DNA of 64,000 nt from JBDIVL01 sp039794405 (GTDB lineage: Bacteria > Planctomycetota > Brocadiia > Brocadiales > Brocadiaceae), in the NCBI GenBank assembly GCA_039794405.1, contig JBDIVL010000022.1, forward strand, positions 6,307 through 70,306, in the 5' to 3' direction. The notes under the pieces were generated by a model. It was not told the DNA's origin. It made no database searches and saw nothing but the letters and a program-made list of their open reading frames with translations. This document shows positions 54,090 through 63,145 of this stretch, piece after piece (within the stretch, counting starts at the first letter, position 1; the number at the start of each line of letters is the position of its first letter). The translations under genes and the position numbers were made by a program.

Positions 54090-54914
54090 ATGGAGTTACT
54101 ATTAGGTGCTGTAATTACCTTAGGCATATTAGGTATGGTTTTTGGAATAGGCCTGGCCATCGCCTCAGATAAATTTGCGGTAAAGGTCGATCCCCGTATC
54201 GATAGTATTAATGAAGTACTCCCGGGTGCAAATTGCGGCGCATGTGGACAGCCAGGCTGTAGTGGTTTTGCTCAGGCTGTCGTAGATGGTAAGGCCCCTG
54301 TCACCGGCTGTACGGTAGGACAATCTGCAGTAGCCCAGCTCGTTGCAAATATCATGGGAGTCAAATTTCAGAATAGGGAACGTGTTCTTTCTGTTGTGAT
54401 GTGTCATGCAAGAGGTGTAAAGAATAAATTCATTTACCATGGGGTTAAGGATTGCCGTGCAGCAAACATTGTTGGTGGTGGCTTTTCCGGTTGTGATTAC
54501 GGTTGTTTAGGTCTGGGGACATGCGTGGAAGCCTGTAAGTTTGAGGCCATGTATATGGGAAAGGACGGCCTTCCCAAGGTTATTGAGAAGCGCTGTACCG
54601 GCTGTGGAAAATGCGCGGCTGTTTGCCCAAGAAAGATTATCAGTATATTACCAGAATCGAAGATGGTACATGTGCGATGTAAGTCACTCGATAAAGGTGC
54701 CGTTGCCAGAAAGATATGCCAAGACTCCTGTATCGCTTGCAAGCAATGTGAAAAAATCTGCCCATACGATGCAATCCATGTACAGAACAATCTTGCTGTG
54801 ATCGACTATAATAAATGCACCTCATGCGGGAAATGTGTGGAAGTCTGTCCTAATCATACGATCATTAATTTTGCCAGAGAGCGAAGTCTTGAGAAGCATC
54901 TCTTAACCGCATAA
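54090..54914 (+). CDS. rnfB: RnfB-like polyferredoxin
   Basis: 274 aa with one N-terminal membrane helix (AVITLGILGMVFGIGLAIAS), an Fe-S domain with NCGACGQPGCSGFAQAV near residue 48, and four further Cys-rich parts including CTGCGKCAAVCP, CIACKQCEKICP and CTSCGKCVEVCP. This is the architecture of RnfB, the entry subunit of the Rnf ferredoxin:NAD oxidoreductase. Other rnf genes are not next to it; the following gene, rsmE, begins at the very next base. It may join a complex encoded elsewhere, or act alone as a membrane-bound ferredoxin. Confidence 0.85.
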   Translation: MELLLGAVITLGILGMVFGIGLAIASDKFAVKVDPRIDSINEVLPGANCGACGQPGCSGFAQAVVDGKAPVTGCTVGQSAVAQLVANIMGVKFQNRERVLSVVMCHARGVKNKFIYHGVKDCRAANIVGGGFSGCDYGCLGLGTCVEACKFEAMYMGKDGLPKVIEKRCTGCGKCAAVCPRKIISILPESKMVHVRCKSLDKGAVARKICQDSCIACKQCEKICPYDAIHVQNNLAVIDYNKCTSCGKCVEVCPNHTIINFARERSLEKHLLTA

Positions 54915-55649
54915 ATGCATCAAGACCGATTCTACATACCACATATCCCTGCAAATCATGAAACCTGGATTAATGGTAAGGAAGCCCATCATATCTTACA
55001 CGTCAAACGGGCGAAAAAAGGAAGTAAAATTACCCTCTTTGATGGAAAAGGGTTTGAGTATCTTGCAACTATCACTGAAGTCTCACATGACAAATTAAAG
55101 GTACTCATTGAGCAATCCAAAGCCGTCAACAGAGAAGCGCATGTTGATATTACTATCGCATTTTCGATTCCTAAAGGAAAACATGTGGCCTTTTTAATTC
55201 AAAAGTGTGCCGAACTAGGCATAAAGACTTTAATCCCTCTCCATTGCGAGCGGAGTGTTGTTGACATTCGTGATAAGTCTGCCGTAAAGGCAGAAAAATG
55301 GAACAAGATTGCGATTGAAGCATCTAAACAATCGAAAAGGAACTTCATCACCAGGATAGAGGATGTAATACTATTTGATGATCTCATCAAGACGTTTCAT
55401 TGCTATGATCTTTTGCTGATCGCATGCACGGGGTCTCATACGAAAACATTAAAGACTGTTTTGGGTGAGCACCAGTCAGCTCAAAGGATTGTTTGCCTTA
55501 TAGGTCCTGAAGGTGGTTTTACCCGTACTGAAATTGAAACGGCAGAAAAAGCTGGTTATATGCCTGTCAGCATTGGTCCTTCCATCTTGAGGATTGAAAC
55601 GGCCGCCATTGCAATTTCTTCCATGCTTCTCTATGCATACTCCAACTAA
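54915..55649 (+). CDS. rsmE: 16S rRNA (uracil(1498)-N(3))-methyltransferase
   Basis: 244-aa SPOUT-type methyltransferase. Seen: HILHVKRAKKGSKITLFDGKG in pieces (about residues 27-47, PUA-like domain), KGKHVAFLIQKCAELGIKTLIPLHCERSV in pieces (about 87-115), and the knotted SAM site LIGPEGGFTRTEIE (about 194-207), IGPSILRIETAA at the end. All typical of RsmE. Starts directly after rnfB and is followed after three bases by manC, hence one transcript. Confidence 0.95.
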   Translation: MHQDRFYIPHIPANHETWINGKEAHHILHVKRAKKGSKITLFDGKGFEYLATITEVSHDKLKVLIEQSKAVNREAHVDITIAFSIPKGKHVAFLIQKCAELGIKTLIPLHCERSVVDIRDKSAVKAEKWNKIAIEASKQSKRNFITRIEDVILFDDLIKTFHCYDLLLIACTGSHTKTLKTVLGEHQSAQRIVCLIGPEGGFTRTEIETAEKAGYMPVSIGPSILRIETAAIAISSMLLYAYSN

Positions 55650-55652
55650 AAA

Positions 55653-56738
55653 ATGACCCACTCAAAATATGCCATAATTATGGCAGGGGGAAGCGGAACA
55701 CGTTTCTGGCCCTGGAGCCGCACGAATACCCCCAAACAACTCCTGAAAGTTGTGGGCGAAAAAAGTATGATCCAGCATACTATTGACCGAATAACCCCGG
55801 CATTTCCGTTAGAAAATATCCTTATTGTTACTAATATCTTACATAAAAACCAGATACAAGAGCAAATTCCACAGATTCCTTCAGAAAACATCATAGCAGA
55901 ACCGATGGGAAAGGATACAGCGCCATGTATAGGTCTGGCTGCAACCATCATCCACAAAATGGACCCCGACTCTATAATGGTTATTATGACGGCGGATCAT
56001 ATAATACAGCCTGTAAATCGATTTATGGAAATGGTTGAGACCGCTATCAATGTCGTAAGCAAGAGTAATTCACTGGTTACCATAGGGATTAAACCCACTG
56101 AACCATCAGTAAATTATGGCTATATCCATCGGGGTAAACAGGTGCTGCAAGAAAATGGTTTTTGCGTGTATGAGGTAGCATCATTTAAAGAAAAACCAGA
56201 TAAGACCACTGCTCAAAACTTTATAGACTCCGGGGAATATTATTGGAATGGCGGCATCTTTATCTGGAGAACGTCTAAAATACTTGAATATTTTGGCCAA
56301 TTTACACCTAAACTGGCGCTTGGACTTCAAAGAATCAGTGATGTATTGAAAACAGAATCAGAGTGGCCTATCATCGAAAAAGAATATCAAGCCTTCGACA
56401 AGATATCAATTGATTATGCTATTATGGAAAAGGCAAAGGATGTTGTTGTCGTTGAGGTAGATTTTCTTTGGGACGATATAGGATCATGGCGTGCCATTGA
56501 GCGATGGAATAAAAAAGATAGCCAGGAAAATACCATTCTAGGCAAGCATTATGGAATCGATACCCATTCATGTATCATTGTGAATAACGAACAACACCTG
56601 ATAACAACCATTGATGTATCGGACATGATTATTGTTCATACAAAGGACGTGACGCTTATATGTAATAAAAATAAAGCAGAACAGATAAAGAAATTGGTTG
56701 AAGAATTAAGGCAGGGAGACAATCAATCTTACCTTTAA
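55653..56738 (+). CDS. manC: Mannose-1-phosphate guanylyltransferase
   Basis: 361 aa; makes GDP-mannose from mannose-1-P and GTP for glycans. Seen: IMAGGSGTRFWPWSRTNTPKQ in pieces at residues 9-28, EPMGKDTAPCIGLAA near 82, MTADHIIQP near 108, YGYIHRG near 150, FKEKPD near 170, YYWNGGIFIWR near 188 and DDIGSWRA near 264. Only the nucleotidyltransferase half is present; the phosphomannose isomerase half of bifunctional ManC/AlgA enzymes is missing, which is common. It ends the rnfB-rsmE-manC group. Confidence 0.93.
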   Translation: MTHSKYAIIMAGGSGTRFWPWSRTNTPKQLLKVVGEKSMIQHTIDRITPAFPLENILIVTNILHKNQIQEQIPQIPSENIIAEPMGKDTAPCIGLAATIIHKMDPDSIMVIMTADHIIQPVNRFMEMVETAINVVSKSNSLVTIGIKPTEPSVNYGYIHRGKQVLQENGFCVYEVASFKEKPDKTTAQNFIDSGEYYWNGGIFIWRTSKILEYFGQFTPKLALGLQRISDVLKTESEWPIIEKEYQAFDKISIDYAIMEKAKDVVVVEVDFLWDDIGSWRAIERWNKKDSQENTILGKHYGIDTHSCIIVNNEQHLITTIDVSDMIIVHTKDVTLICNKNKAEQIKKLVEELRQGDNQSYL

Positions 56739-56911
56739 AATCTCTTGTTTTAACTTAGCAAAACCTCAGAACCCAGCGATCAAACGCCTCATTTTCTCAT
56801 TCATAATTCATAACACCGCCTCCTCGTAACTCAAAACTTATATCTAGCGTACCGCTTAACCGGTACTCCGTTTGCTAGGTATCCGAGTTGAAGCAAAAAT
56901 TAGTCTTCAAG

Positions 56912-57757
56912 TCATCCAAGCTCGAAGGTTGTAACGCCGAATATGCGATCAACCCTTATGGACGGCACTTCTTTTGTATACATCCTGGCGGTTTCGAACA
57001 CCTTTTTCATCCGGTATCGGTTCGCAAGGTTCACAGCAAACGGGTTAACTTCCGGGATATCCAAAAAGATTGGGGACCCTTCCGGAGCACGAGTGGTCAA
57101 GCTTAAAAAAATCGATTCCCCGATTTCTGGAGTATCGGCAAACAACGGTCCAATCTTGTAACCACGGCGACACCAGCGAATTAATCCGTAGCCCCGGATT
57201 CGGCTGTCCTCCACATATGCGACGCCTGCAGGCCCTGGCATGGTTACCCAACATCTCAGAAAACGGTCTCGATTGGCAGGGAAAGAGTAGCGATCATAGG
57301 TACAAAGATCATCAAATTTCACGCTACACAGGTCGACAATCGAATGGGAAGAAGTTGCTGCAGAGCCTGCTGCGCCCTCGTATCGAATATTTCGATAGGC
57401 GAGCTTGAAGCCGGACTTAATGTAGTTGTGCTGTTGTTCGACAACACCATCGAGCCCGATATTGTGGCCTTCCAACCTTTGGATAGCCTTATTCCACATC
57501 TGGATACCATATCCTCTGCCACGATATTCAGGCGCAATGATATAGAGACCCAGAAACCCAAAAACACCATCGTACGAAACTGCTGAAATGCAACCAATAA
57601 TGCGTCCATTGAGTAAACCGACGAAGAAGCCGCCCGGATCGGTATAGTAAAAGCAATTGGCGTCATGAAGGCCTGGATTCCAACCTTCAGCCGCTGCCAG
57701 TTCGATAGCAAAATCCATTTCTTCTTGCCTCATCATTCGAATCTCGTAGTTAGCCAT
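56912..57757 (-). CDS. GNAT family N-acetyltransferase with second C-terminal domain
   Basis: About 281 aa from the ATG at 57757 (AAAGGTG six bases before it; a GTG at 57766 is possible). The GNAT domain covers about residues 1-130: MRQEEMDFAIELAAAEGWNPG, then FLGLYIIAPEYRGRGYGIQMW, with the acetyl-CoA loop RGRGYG. The C-terminal half (about 140-281) resembles the YitH/HolE-type extension, with RFLRCWVTMPGPAGVAYVED. Codon use is more GC-rich than in neighbours, which hints at transfer. Substrate unknown. Confidence 0.85.
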   Translation of the reverse strand: MANYEIRMMRQEEMDFAIELAAAEGWNPGLHDANCFYYTDPGGFFVGLLNGRIIGCISAVSYDGVFGFLGLYIIAPEYRGRGYGIQMWNKAIQRLEGHNIGLDGVVEQQHNYIKSGFKLAYRNIRYEGAAGSAATSSHSIVDLCSVKFDDLCTYDRYSFPANRDRFLRCWVTMPGPAGVAYVEDSRIRGYGLIRWCRRGYKIGPLFADTPEIGESIFLSLTTRAPEGSPIFLDIPEVNPFAVNLANRYRMKKVFETARMYTKEVPSIRVDRIFGVTTFELG

Positions 57758-57766
57758 GATTTTCAC

Positions 57767-58423
57767 CTTTCACCTCTTATAAAATATTTATCAAAGTGGA
57801 GTGTCCTTCTCTCCACAGTATCCAAGGCAACAAAGACATCCATGCTATTGCTCTTTAACAAAATAATCTGCCAATAACTCTGATTTATTCTCTTTTCGTA
57901 TCTGCCACGGACGGCAGAATCCCTTTCAGAAGGCGTTATTTCAGCTAATGTTTTTGGTACAAAAGAAGCCTGAAGAGTTGGACATTAGTCTTTTGTATCA
58001 TGCTATCGGAAGGAAAAATTTAATCTTTAAAATACCTCTGTTGAAAAACGGCAGGAATAAGATGGGCATTTTATAGCTTAAACAGTCTTTGTTGTCAAGA
58101 AATTAAATGATGTGTAAATGAACCAGAAATGGATATGAATTTATACAAAATTGCAAAAGTTAACCATGAATGGACGCTGATGAGATAAAAGAAATATTTC
58201 TTTACCTGTACCACAAATAAAGCAACTATTGCAAAGCCGTTTGTTAGTTGGCATCACCGGTGTCTTTTTAGCATCGGTTCGTAGTAAAATTTCAAATTTT
58301 TGATTTGTCTGGATAAGTTTAGAGGCAATAACTTATATTATATCAGAGGAGAAACTTGCCAAACCAACAAAATATCTTTATAGTATTATTTGTAAAAATT
58401 TCTTTTTTTCGGAGATAAGCTAA
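57767..58423. other. Gene-free AT-rich interval before ettA
   Basis: About 650 bases with no credible ORF, tRNA or recognised repeat. A short symmetrical piece, GGCATCACCGGTGTC, lies near 58250. It probably contains the ettA promoter, which I cannot place. Confidence 0.4.
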
Positions 58424-60109
58424 ATGAGTAATCAATCAAACAAAATCATCTATTCCATGCTTAATGTAAGCAAGTATTACGAAAAGAAACCCGTATTGAA
58501 GGATATTTCCCTCTCGTATTTTTACGGTGCAAAGATTGGCGTACTGGGCTTAAATGGTTCGGGAAAAAGTTCTCTTCTGCGCATTTTTGCAGGAGTAGAT
58601 AAGGACTTTAACGGACAGGCAACCCTTTCCGCTGGCTATACGGTTGGATTTCTCGAACAGGAACCGTTACTGGATGAAACAAAAACGGTGCGTGAAATTG
58701 TGGAACAGGGCATTCAGGAATTGGTAGATCTTCACAATGAATTCAACCGGATTAACGAACGATTTGCCGAGCCAATGTCGGACAAAGAGATGAATAAACT
58801 GATAGAACAGCAGGGGGAAGTACAGGAAAAAATTGACGCACTTGGCGCATGGGACCTTGATTCCCGTCTGGAAATGGCTATGGATGCCCTCCGCTGTCCG
58901 GAAGGGAACACTCCAGTAAAGGTTCTATCCGGAGGAGAAAGACGCCGGGTGGCACTTTGCCGGTTATTATTGCAGAAACCGGATATTTTACTTTTAGACG
59001 AACCGACGAACCACCTCGATGCCGAAACGGTTGCCTGGCTGGAGCGCCATTTACAAAATTATGCGGGAACCGTAATCGCAGTAACTCATGATCGTTATTT
59101 TCTCGATAATGTAGCCGGCTGGATATTAGAACTGGACCGGGGATACGGAATTCCATGGAAGGGAAATTATACATCATGGCTTGAGCAAAAGCAAAAGAGA
59201 CTACAGCAGGAAGAAAAACAAGAGACAGAACGGCAAAAGACATTGCAGCGCGAGCTAGAATGGATCAGGATGACTCCGAAAGGCAGACATGCAAAATCGA
59301 AGGCACGCATTAACTCTTATGAATCACTTCTTGAGCAACAAAATGAAAAACGAATAAAAGAGCTGGAAATCTATATCCCGCCCGGCCCCAGGCTCGGCAA
59401 TTTGGTTATTGAGGCAGATAAGGTCACCAAGGCATACGGGGACCGCATTTTGGTTGAAGGAATGACGTTTTCCCTGCCACGGGGAGGAATTGTTGGAGTT
59501 ATTGGTCCTAACGGCGCCGGGAAAACTACACTATTCCGGATGATCACTGATCAGGAAAAACCAGATACCGGTACGATCCGGCTGGGTGAGTCGGTTAAGC
59601 TTGCATACGTTGACCAAAGCCGGGAAACTCTCGATCCAAGGAAAACCTTATGGGAAATAATTTCCGGAGGCCGTGATACCTTCCGGCTTGGTGGCAGAGA
59701 GGTCAATTCCCGTGCCTATGTAGCGCGTTTTAATTTCTCAGGGGCAGATCAGCAAAAACAGGTAGGAGCACTCTCCGGCGGAGAACGGAACAGGGTACAT
59801 CTTGCCTGTATACTTAAAGAAGGCGCCAATGTGCTCCTATTAGACGAGCCCACGAACGACCTCGACGTAAACACCATGCGAGCCCTGGAAGATGCACTGG
59901 AAAATTTCTCTGGCTGTGTCGTGGTAATCAGCCATGACCGATGGTTCCTTGACCGAATTGCCACCCACATCCTTGCATTCGAAGGTGACAGCAAAGTCGT
60001 TTGGTTTGAGGGAAACTATTCCGAATATGAAGCAGACCGAAAGAAACGTCTCGGCACTGAGGATGACCAGCCCCATCGCATTAAATACCGACATTTGACA
60101 AGGGCGTAA
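58424..60109 (+). CDS. ettA: Energy-dependent translational throttle protein EttA (ABC-F ATPase)
   Basis: 561 aa, soluble ABC-F protein that binds the ribosomal E site and tunes the first elongation steps according to ATP/ADP. Two nucleotide-binding domains: Walker A GLNGSGKSS (about residue 38) and GPNGAGKTT (about 363); signatures LSGGERRRVALCR (about 170) and LSGGERNRVHLA (about 445); Walker B LLLDEPTNHLD and LLLDEPTNDLD. The arm insertion (about residues 88-145) between Walker A and signature of the first domain, and the charged linker (about 245-310), are typical of EttA. No membrane parts. Single gene. Confidence 0.95.
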   Translation: MSNQSNKIIYSMLNVSKYYEKKPVLKDISLSYFYGAKIGVLGLNGSGKSSLLRIFAGVDKDFNGQATLSAGYTVGFLEQEPLLDETKTVREIVEQGIQELVDLHNEFNRINERFAEPMSDKEMNKLIEQQGEVQEKIDALGAWDLDSRLEMAMDALRCPEGNTPVKVLSGGERRRVALCRLLLQKPDILLLDEPTNHLDAETVAWLERHLQNYAGTVIAVTHDRYFLDNVAGWILELDRGYGIPWKGNYTSWLEQKQKRLQQEEKQETERQKTLQRELEWIRMTPKGRHAKSKARINSYESLLEQQNEKRIKELEIYIPPGPRLGNLVIEADKVTKAYGDRILVEGMTFSLPRGGIVGVIGPNGAGKTTLFRMITDQEKPDTGTIRLGESVKLAYVDQSRETLDPRKTLWEIISGGRDTFRLGGREVNSRAYVARFNFSGADQQKQVGALSGGERNRVHLACILKEGANVLLLDEPTNDLDVNTMRALEDALENFSGCVVVISHDRWFLDRIATHILAFEGDSKVVWFEGNYSEYEADRKKRLGTEDDQPHRIKYRHLTRA

Positions 60110-60151
60110 GTAAAATGGCCCTTAATAATACTTCATATACTCATTCAGTCT

Positions 60152-60311
60152 AGAGAAGCAAGACCTCTGAGCGATAAAAGAGATTATAGCTGTCAGCAGT
60201 CAGCTATCAGGCAGAAGCTGTATGCTGAACGCTGATAGCTGACTGCTTATACAATCCTGGTCATTTTAAAACTTGAAATATTACAAAGATAAATCGGATA
60301 GAAAGTATTTC
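60152..60311 (+). repeat. Dispersed 150-bp repeat, copy 2
   Basis: AGCGATAAAAGAGATTATAGC, stem parts CAGTCAGCTATCAG and CTGATAGCTGACTG (a perfect 14-bp inverted pair with a 29-base loop), then TTTTAAAACTTGA and AAGATAAATCGGATAGAAAG. Same order as 46063-46215; here the hairpin is better preserved. Confidence 0.7.
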
Positions 60312-60496
60312 ATAATTTCTATTGACAAGGAAATGAGTGATTTATAAAATAAGCTCGCATTTTATAAAAATTTATAAGAGGTGATTTTGATTCATGGCAC
60401 ATTTCGTGGATACAATAGTTCAACACGAAAATTTACAGAAAGTGATATTAAGCAGCTAATATTAAAAGCTCTTTAAAGTAAAGGTAGTTAAAAAAG

Positions 60497-60586
60497 TCCG
60501 AAAAAGGCAAAACATTCGAAAGGATGTGACGCAAAGCTACTGGCCTAAATTCTATTCGGGATATGGTCGCAGAGCCGCCGGGAAAG
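60497..60586 (+). ncRNA. Cyclic di-GMP-I (GEMM) riboswitch
   Basis: The core is recognisable: AAAAAGGCAAAACATTC, GAAA tetraloop, GGATGTGACGCAAAGC, then TGGCCTAAAT as tetraloop receptor, and TATGGTCGCAGAGCCGCCGGG as the closing strand. This matches the GEMM-I consensus (GGCAAACC, GAAA, GGACGCAAAGCC, CCGGCCUAA, ..GGUAGC..GCCG). A long hairpin follows at 60591-60641. No CDS lies directly behind it; the nearest plus-strand gene starts at 61277. Confidence 0.85.
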
Positions 60587-60590
60587 ACAT

Positions 60591-60641
60591 ACCTCTTCAT
60601 AAAGTTGTTTTTGTATGTTTACAATTTTGTGAGAAAGAGGT
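60591..60641 (+). promoter_or_regulatory. Hairpin behind the riboswitch, possible expression platform
   Basis: ACCTCTT/AAGAGGT outside and CATAAAGTTG/CAATTTTGTG inside form a long stem. No T run follows, so a plain terminator is doubtful. From 60642 to 61079 there are further short palindromes (AAGGATC-A-GATCCTT near 60926; GGGGTTTTCA/TGAAAATCCCC near 61001-61037) and no convincing gene. Confidence 0.4.
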
Positions 60642-61079
60642 GCTGTGATATATTAAACAGAAGAAAGTCTGTCCTATTTAACATACATGAAACGTGTATG
60701 GTACATACCGAAATAGAGACAATCTTCAGGAATTTAATATATTACATTTCATTACTCACCTACTGGCAGTTCTAGATACCTCCATTTGCGTCATTCCTAT
60801 TAAGTTCTCATTTATTCAGGAAAAATTTAAGTTTAAATAAGAAAGTTTTTCATAATTAAAGAAAAGCAATCTTATCATTTACCATAGAGATTGTTTTCTT
60901 TTAGTCTGAGGGAATGAAGGATCAGATCCTTAACCTTTAGACCGGATCAAATGAAATCTCTTATTTTGATTGTATGGGAATTTTCATTCTCTGTAAGCGG
61001 GGTTTTCAGGCCGAGGGTTGGCATATGAAAATCCCCGGTGGAAAACCTCCACTTTGTCTCCCTTGCGAAAGAGGAGTGA

Positions 61080-61205
61080 TTATAACTTGAAAGTGGAAGG
61101 TAAACTTCAAAAATTGCCTATTTTATTCCAGATTTATTGTTTTTCAATCTTTAAAGTTGGGAAGAAAACATCTCAGAATACAATAAAATTGTTCGTTTGA
61201 CCCAG
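61080..61205. mobile_element. MITE-like element, second copy (inverted, one end only)
   Basis: The right end, ATTGTTCGTTTGACCCAG, corresponds to the reversed left end of 44436-44574; the match continues through GGGAAGAAAACATCTC and AAACTTCAAAAATTGCC. The other terminal repeat is not found. It lies just upstream of the response regulator fusion gene. Confidence 0.4.
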
Positions 61206-61276
61206 TCCGCTTGCTCTGGGTAAATGAAACCATAGAATAAGGTATCTTGTTATATTATCTTCTTAAGAGGATAAAA

Positions 61277-63043
61277 ATGGCTTTAGAAACTGTACAAGAT
61301 TATTCCATTAAACAAGTGCCTCATCTCCATATTCTCGTTGCTGAAAATGAAAAACCGGTTCATCTTTTTTTAAAAATTACCCTGGAACGAGAAGGGCATC
61401 ACGTTACCATGGTAGAAAAAGGTGAAGATGTCTTTCATGCCTTAGAATCAAAGAAAGTGGATATCCTCATTCTGGATAAGGGCCTTCTAGACATTTCTGG
61501 TATCGATATCTGTCATCATTTGCATAAAGATCCCTTATGGCAATTGTTGCCCATTATCATGCTCACAGAGTACCAGTTTATTAAGGATAAGGTGGAAGAG
61601 CTACCTGAGGGAGTGTCCGATTATCTTGTAAAGCCATTTACAGCGGATGACTTATTCACACATCTGCATAATGTTTACGAGCATTGCCGGAAAAACATAG
61701 AGGTTAGCCCTTTAACCCGACTACCCGGCAGTATTGCAATAGAAAGGGAGATCAGCCGCCGAATGATCCAACAGCATAAATTTTCGGTGTTGTATTATGA
61801 TATTAATCATTTCAAATCATACAACGATACTTATGGATTTGTCCGGGGAGATGCCATAATACGGGCAACAGCGAGGATTCTTTTATCATGCACTGAACAT
61901 CGCAAGGACTTTGTAGGGCATGGAGGTGGAGATAATTTCATCATAGTGACTTCTCCAAACAGAGCCCCTATCATTTGTGAATCCACTATCGAAAAATTCG
62001 ACGCACTGATTCCAGAATTCTATAATGAACACCATCGTGCGGCGGGATTTGTTATAACCCGGGACCGTAAAGGAATCTCTCATAAATTCCCCTTAATTTC
62101 ACTCGCCATAGGAGGTGTAAGTAATGAATGGAAAGAACTGACTTCACCGGGAGAGATTAGTGCTATTGGCATAGAAATGAAGCGCTTTGCCAAACAGCAA
62201 GGCAAGGGGAAATCCGCTTATGCCTTCGATCGCAGGAGAAATTCAACCAGGGATGATATCGCTTCTTATCTCAATAGAACTGCCTTTGAAGATCCTAAAG
62301 GAACCATGTATATCCTAAAGAAAAACCATCAAAGACGGATTGCAAAAGTTCTTCAAATAATAAAAAAAGAACTATCGGCACCCCAGAATAAAGAAAATAG
62401 AGAATTATTAAGCATTGGTTGTGGATCCGGAATAGTTGAAAAACAGATCATGGATTTGGGAATTAAAGTTTGCGGGATAGACTCTTCCTGTAAGGCCATT
62501 GTTGAGACTCAAAGAAAAGGTATTGAGGCACTCGTAGCCGATATTACCCATGGCTTACCTTTTGATAATAATCGGTTTGACATGGTATTTGCCGGAGAAA
62601 TTATTGAGCATATTATCGATACTCAAAAATTTCTTCTGGAAGTTAAAAGAGTTTTAAAGCCAGGAGGAACTTTTATTCTCACGACTCCCAACATGGCCAG
62701 ACTGATTGATCGTATCCGGTTTCTCTTTGGAAAAGCACCAAAACATGCTTCTCCCCTGAATATTTTACATATTCGACCTTTTACTTTTGATTCACTTAAA
62801 GTGGTTCTGAAAGATGCAGGATTTACCATAAACCAGGTAGCATCGAACGTAGTAGCCTATGATTTTACATTACTATTCAATTTCAAATCTGCCTGGCTGG
62901 CCGATTTATTCCCGACGCTTGGGAAAAACCTTATCGTTAAGGCTTTTTCATCCCACGACCCTTCGTTAAAATCTCATGAGATGAAGCCTCAGATCAGTGA
63001 AACAGAGGTAAGAGGTACGATGGAGAAATTCAGTAGACAGTAA
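61277..63043 (+). CDS. Response regulator - degenerate GGDEF - SAM methyltransferase fusion
   Basis: 588 aa from the ATG at 61277, preceded by AAGAGGATA (the frame is open to 61247). Order: receiver domain (residues about 15-135) with phosphoacceptor Asp67 in LILDKGLLD and LVKPF Lys119; GGDEF-like domain (about 140-330) with GHGGGDNF, where Asn replaces the metal-binding Glu, so cyclase activity is doubtful; then a class I methyltransferase (about 360-560) with LLSIGCGSGIVEKQI (SAM motif I) and FDMVFAGEIIEHI. A phosphorylation-controlled methyltransferase is the simple reading; its target is unknown. A c-di-GMP riboswitch lies about 690 bases upstream. Confidence 0.85.
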   Translation: MALETVQDYSIKQVPHLHILVAENEKPVHLFLKITLEREGHHVTMVEKGEDVFHALESKKVDILILDKGLLDISGIDICHHLHKDPLWQLLPIIMLTEYQFIKDKVEELPEGVSDYLVKPFTADDLFTHLHNVYEHCRKNIEVSPLTRLPGSIAIEREISRRMIQQHKFSVLYYDINHFKSYNDTYGFVRGDAIIRATARILLSCTEHRKDFVGHGGGDNFIIVTSPNRAPIICESTIEKFDALIPEFYNEHHRAAGFVITRDRKGISHKFPLISLAIGGVSNEWKELTSPGEISAIGIEMKRFAKQQGKGKSAYAFDRRRNSTRDDIASYLNRTAFEDPKGTMYILKKNHQRRIAKVLQIIKKELSAPQNKENRELLSIGCGSGIVEKQIMDLGIKVCGIDSSCKAIVETQRKGIEALVADITHGLPFDNNRFDMVFAGEIIEHIIDTQKFLLEVKRVLKPGGTFILTTPNMARLIDRIRFLFGKAPKHASPLNILHIRPFTFDSLKVVLKDAGFTINQVASNVVAYDFTLLFNFKSAWLADLFPTLGKNLIVKAFSSHDPSLKSHEMKPQISETEVRGTMEKFSRQ

Positions 63044-63062
63044 GGAGTAGGCAGCTAAGTGG

Positions 63063-63087
63063 GTTGGGTTAATGCACGAAACCCAAC
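63063..63087. repeat. Small palindromic repeat GTTGGGTT/AACCCAAC
   Basis: GTTGGGTT, nine bases, AACCCAAC between two plus-strand genes. It is a short hairpin without a T run and resembles other small dispersed palindromes in this window. Confidence 0.5.
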
Positions 63088-63145
63088 AAATTAACCTGCT
63101 TCCTATTACAGATAAATTTTTTAATTTACCTATAAAGGGTCAATT

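Noticed and set aside
58200..58340. Riboswitch upstream of ettA
   Set aside because: GCAAAGCCG and a short palindrome raise the thought of GEMM, but tetraloop, receptor and closing stems are missing.
60563..60775. 70-codon ORF behind the ettA gene
   Set aside because: It starts inside the c-di-GMP riboswitch aptamer, has no ribosome-binding site and no coding character.
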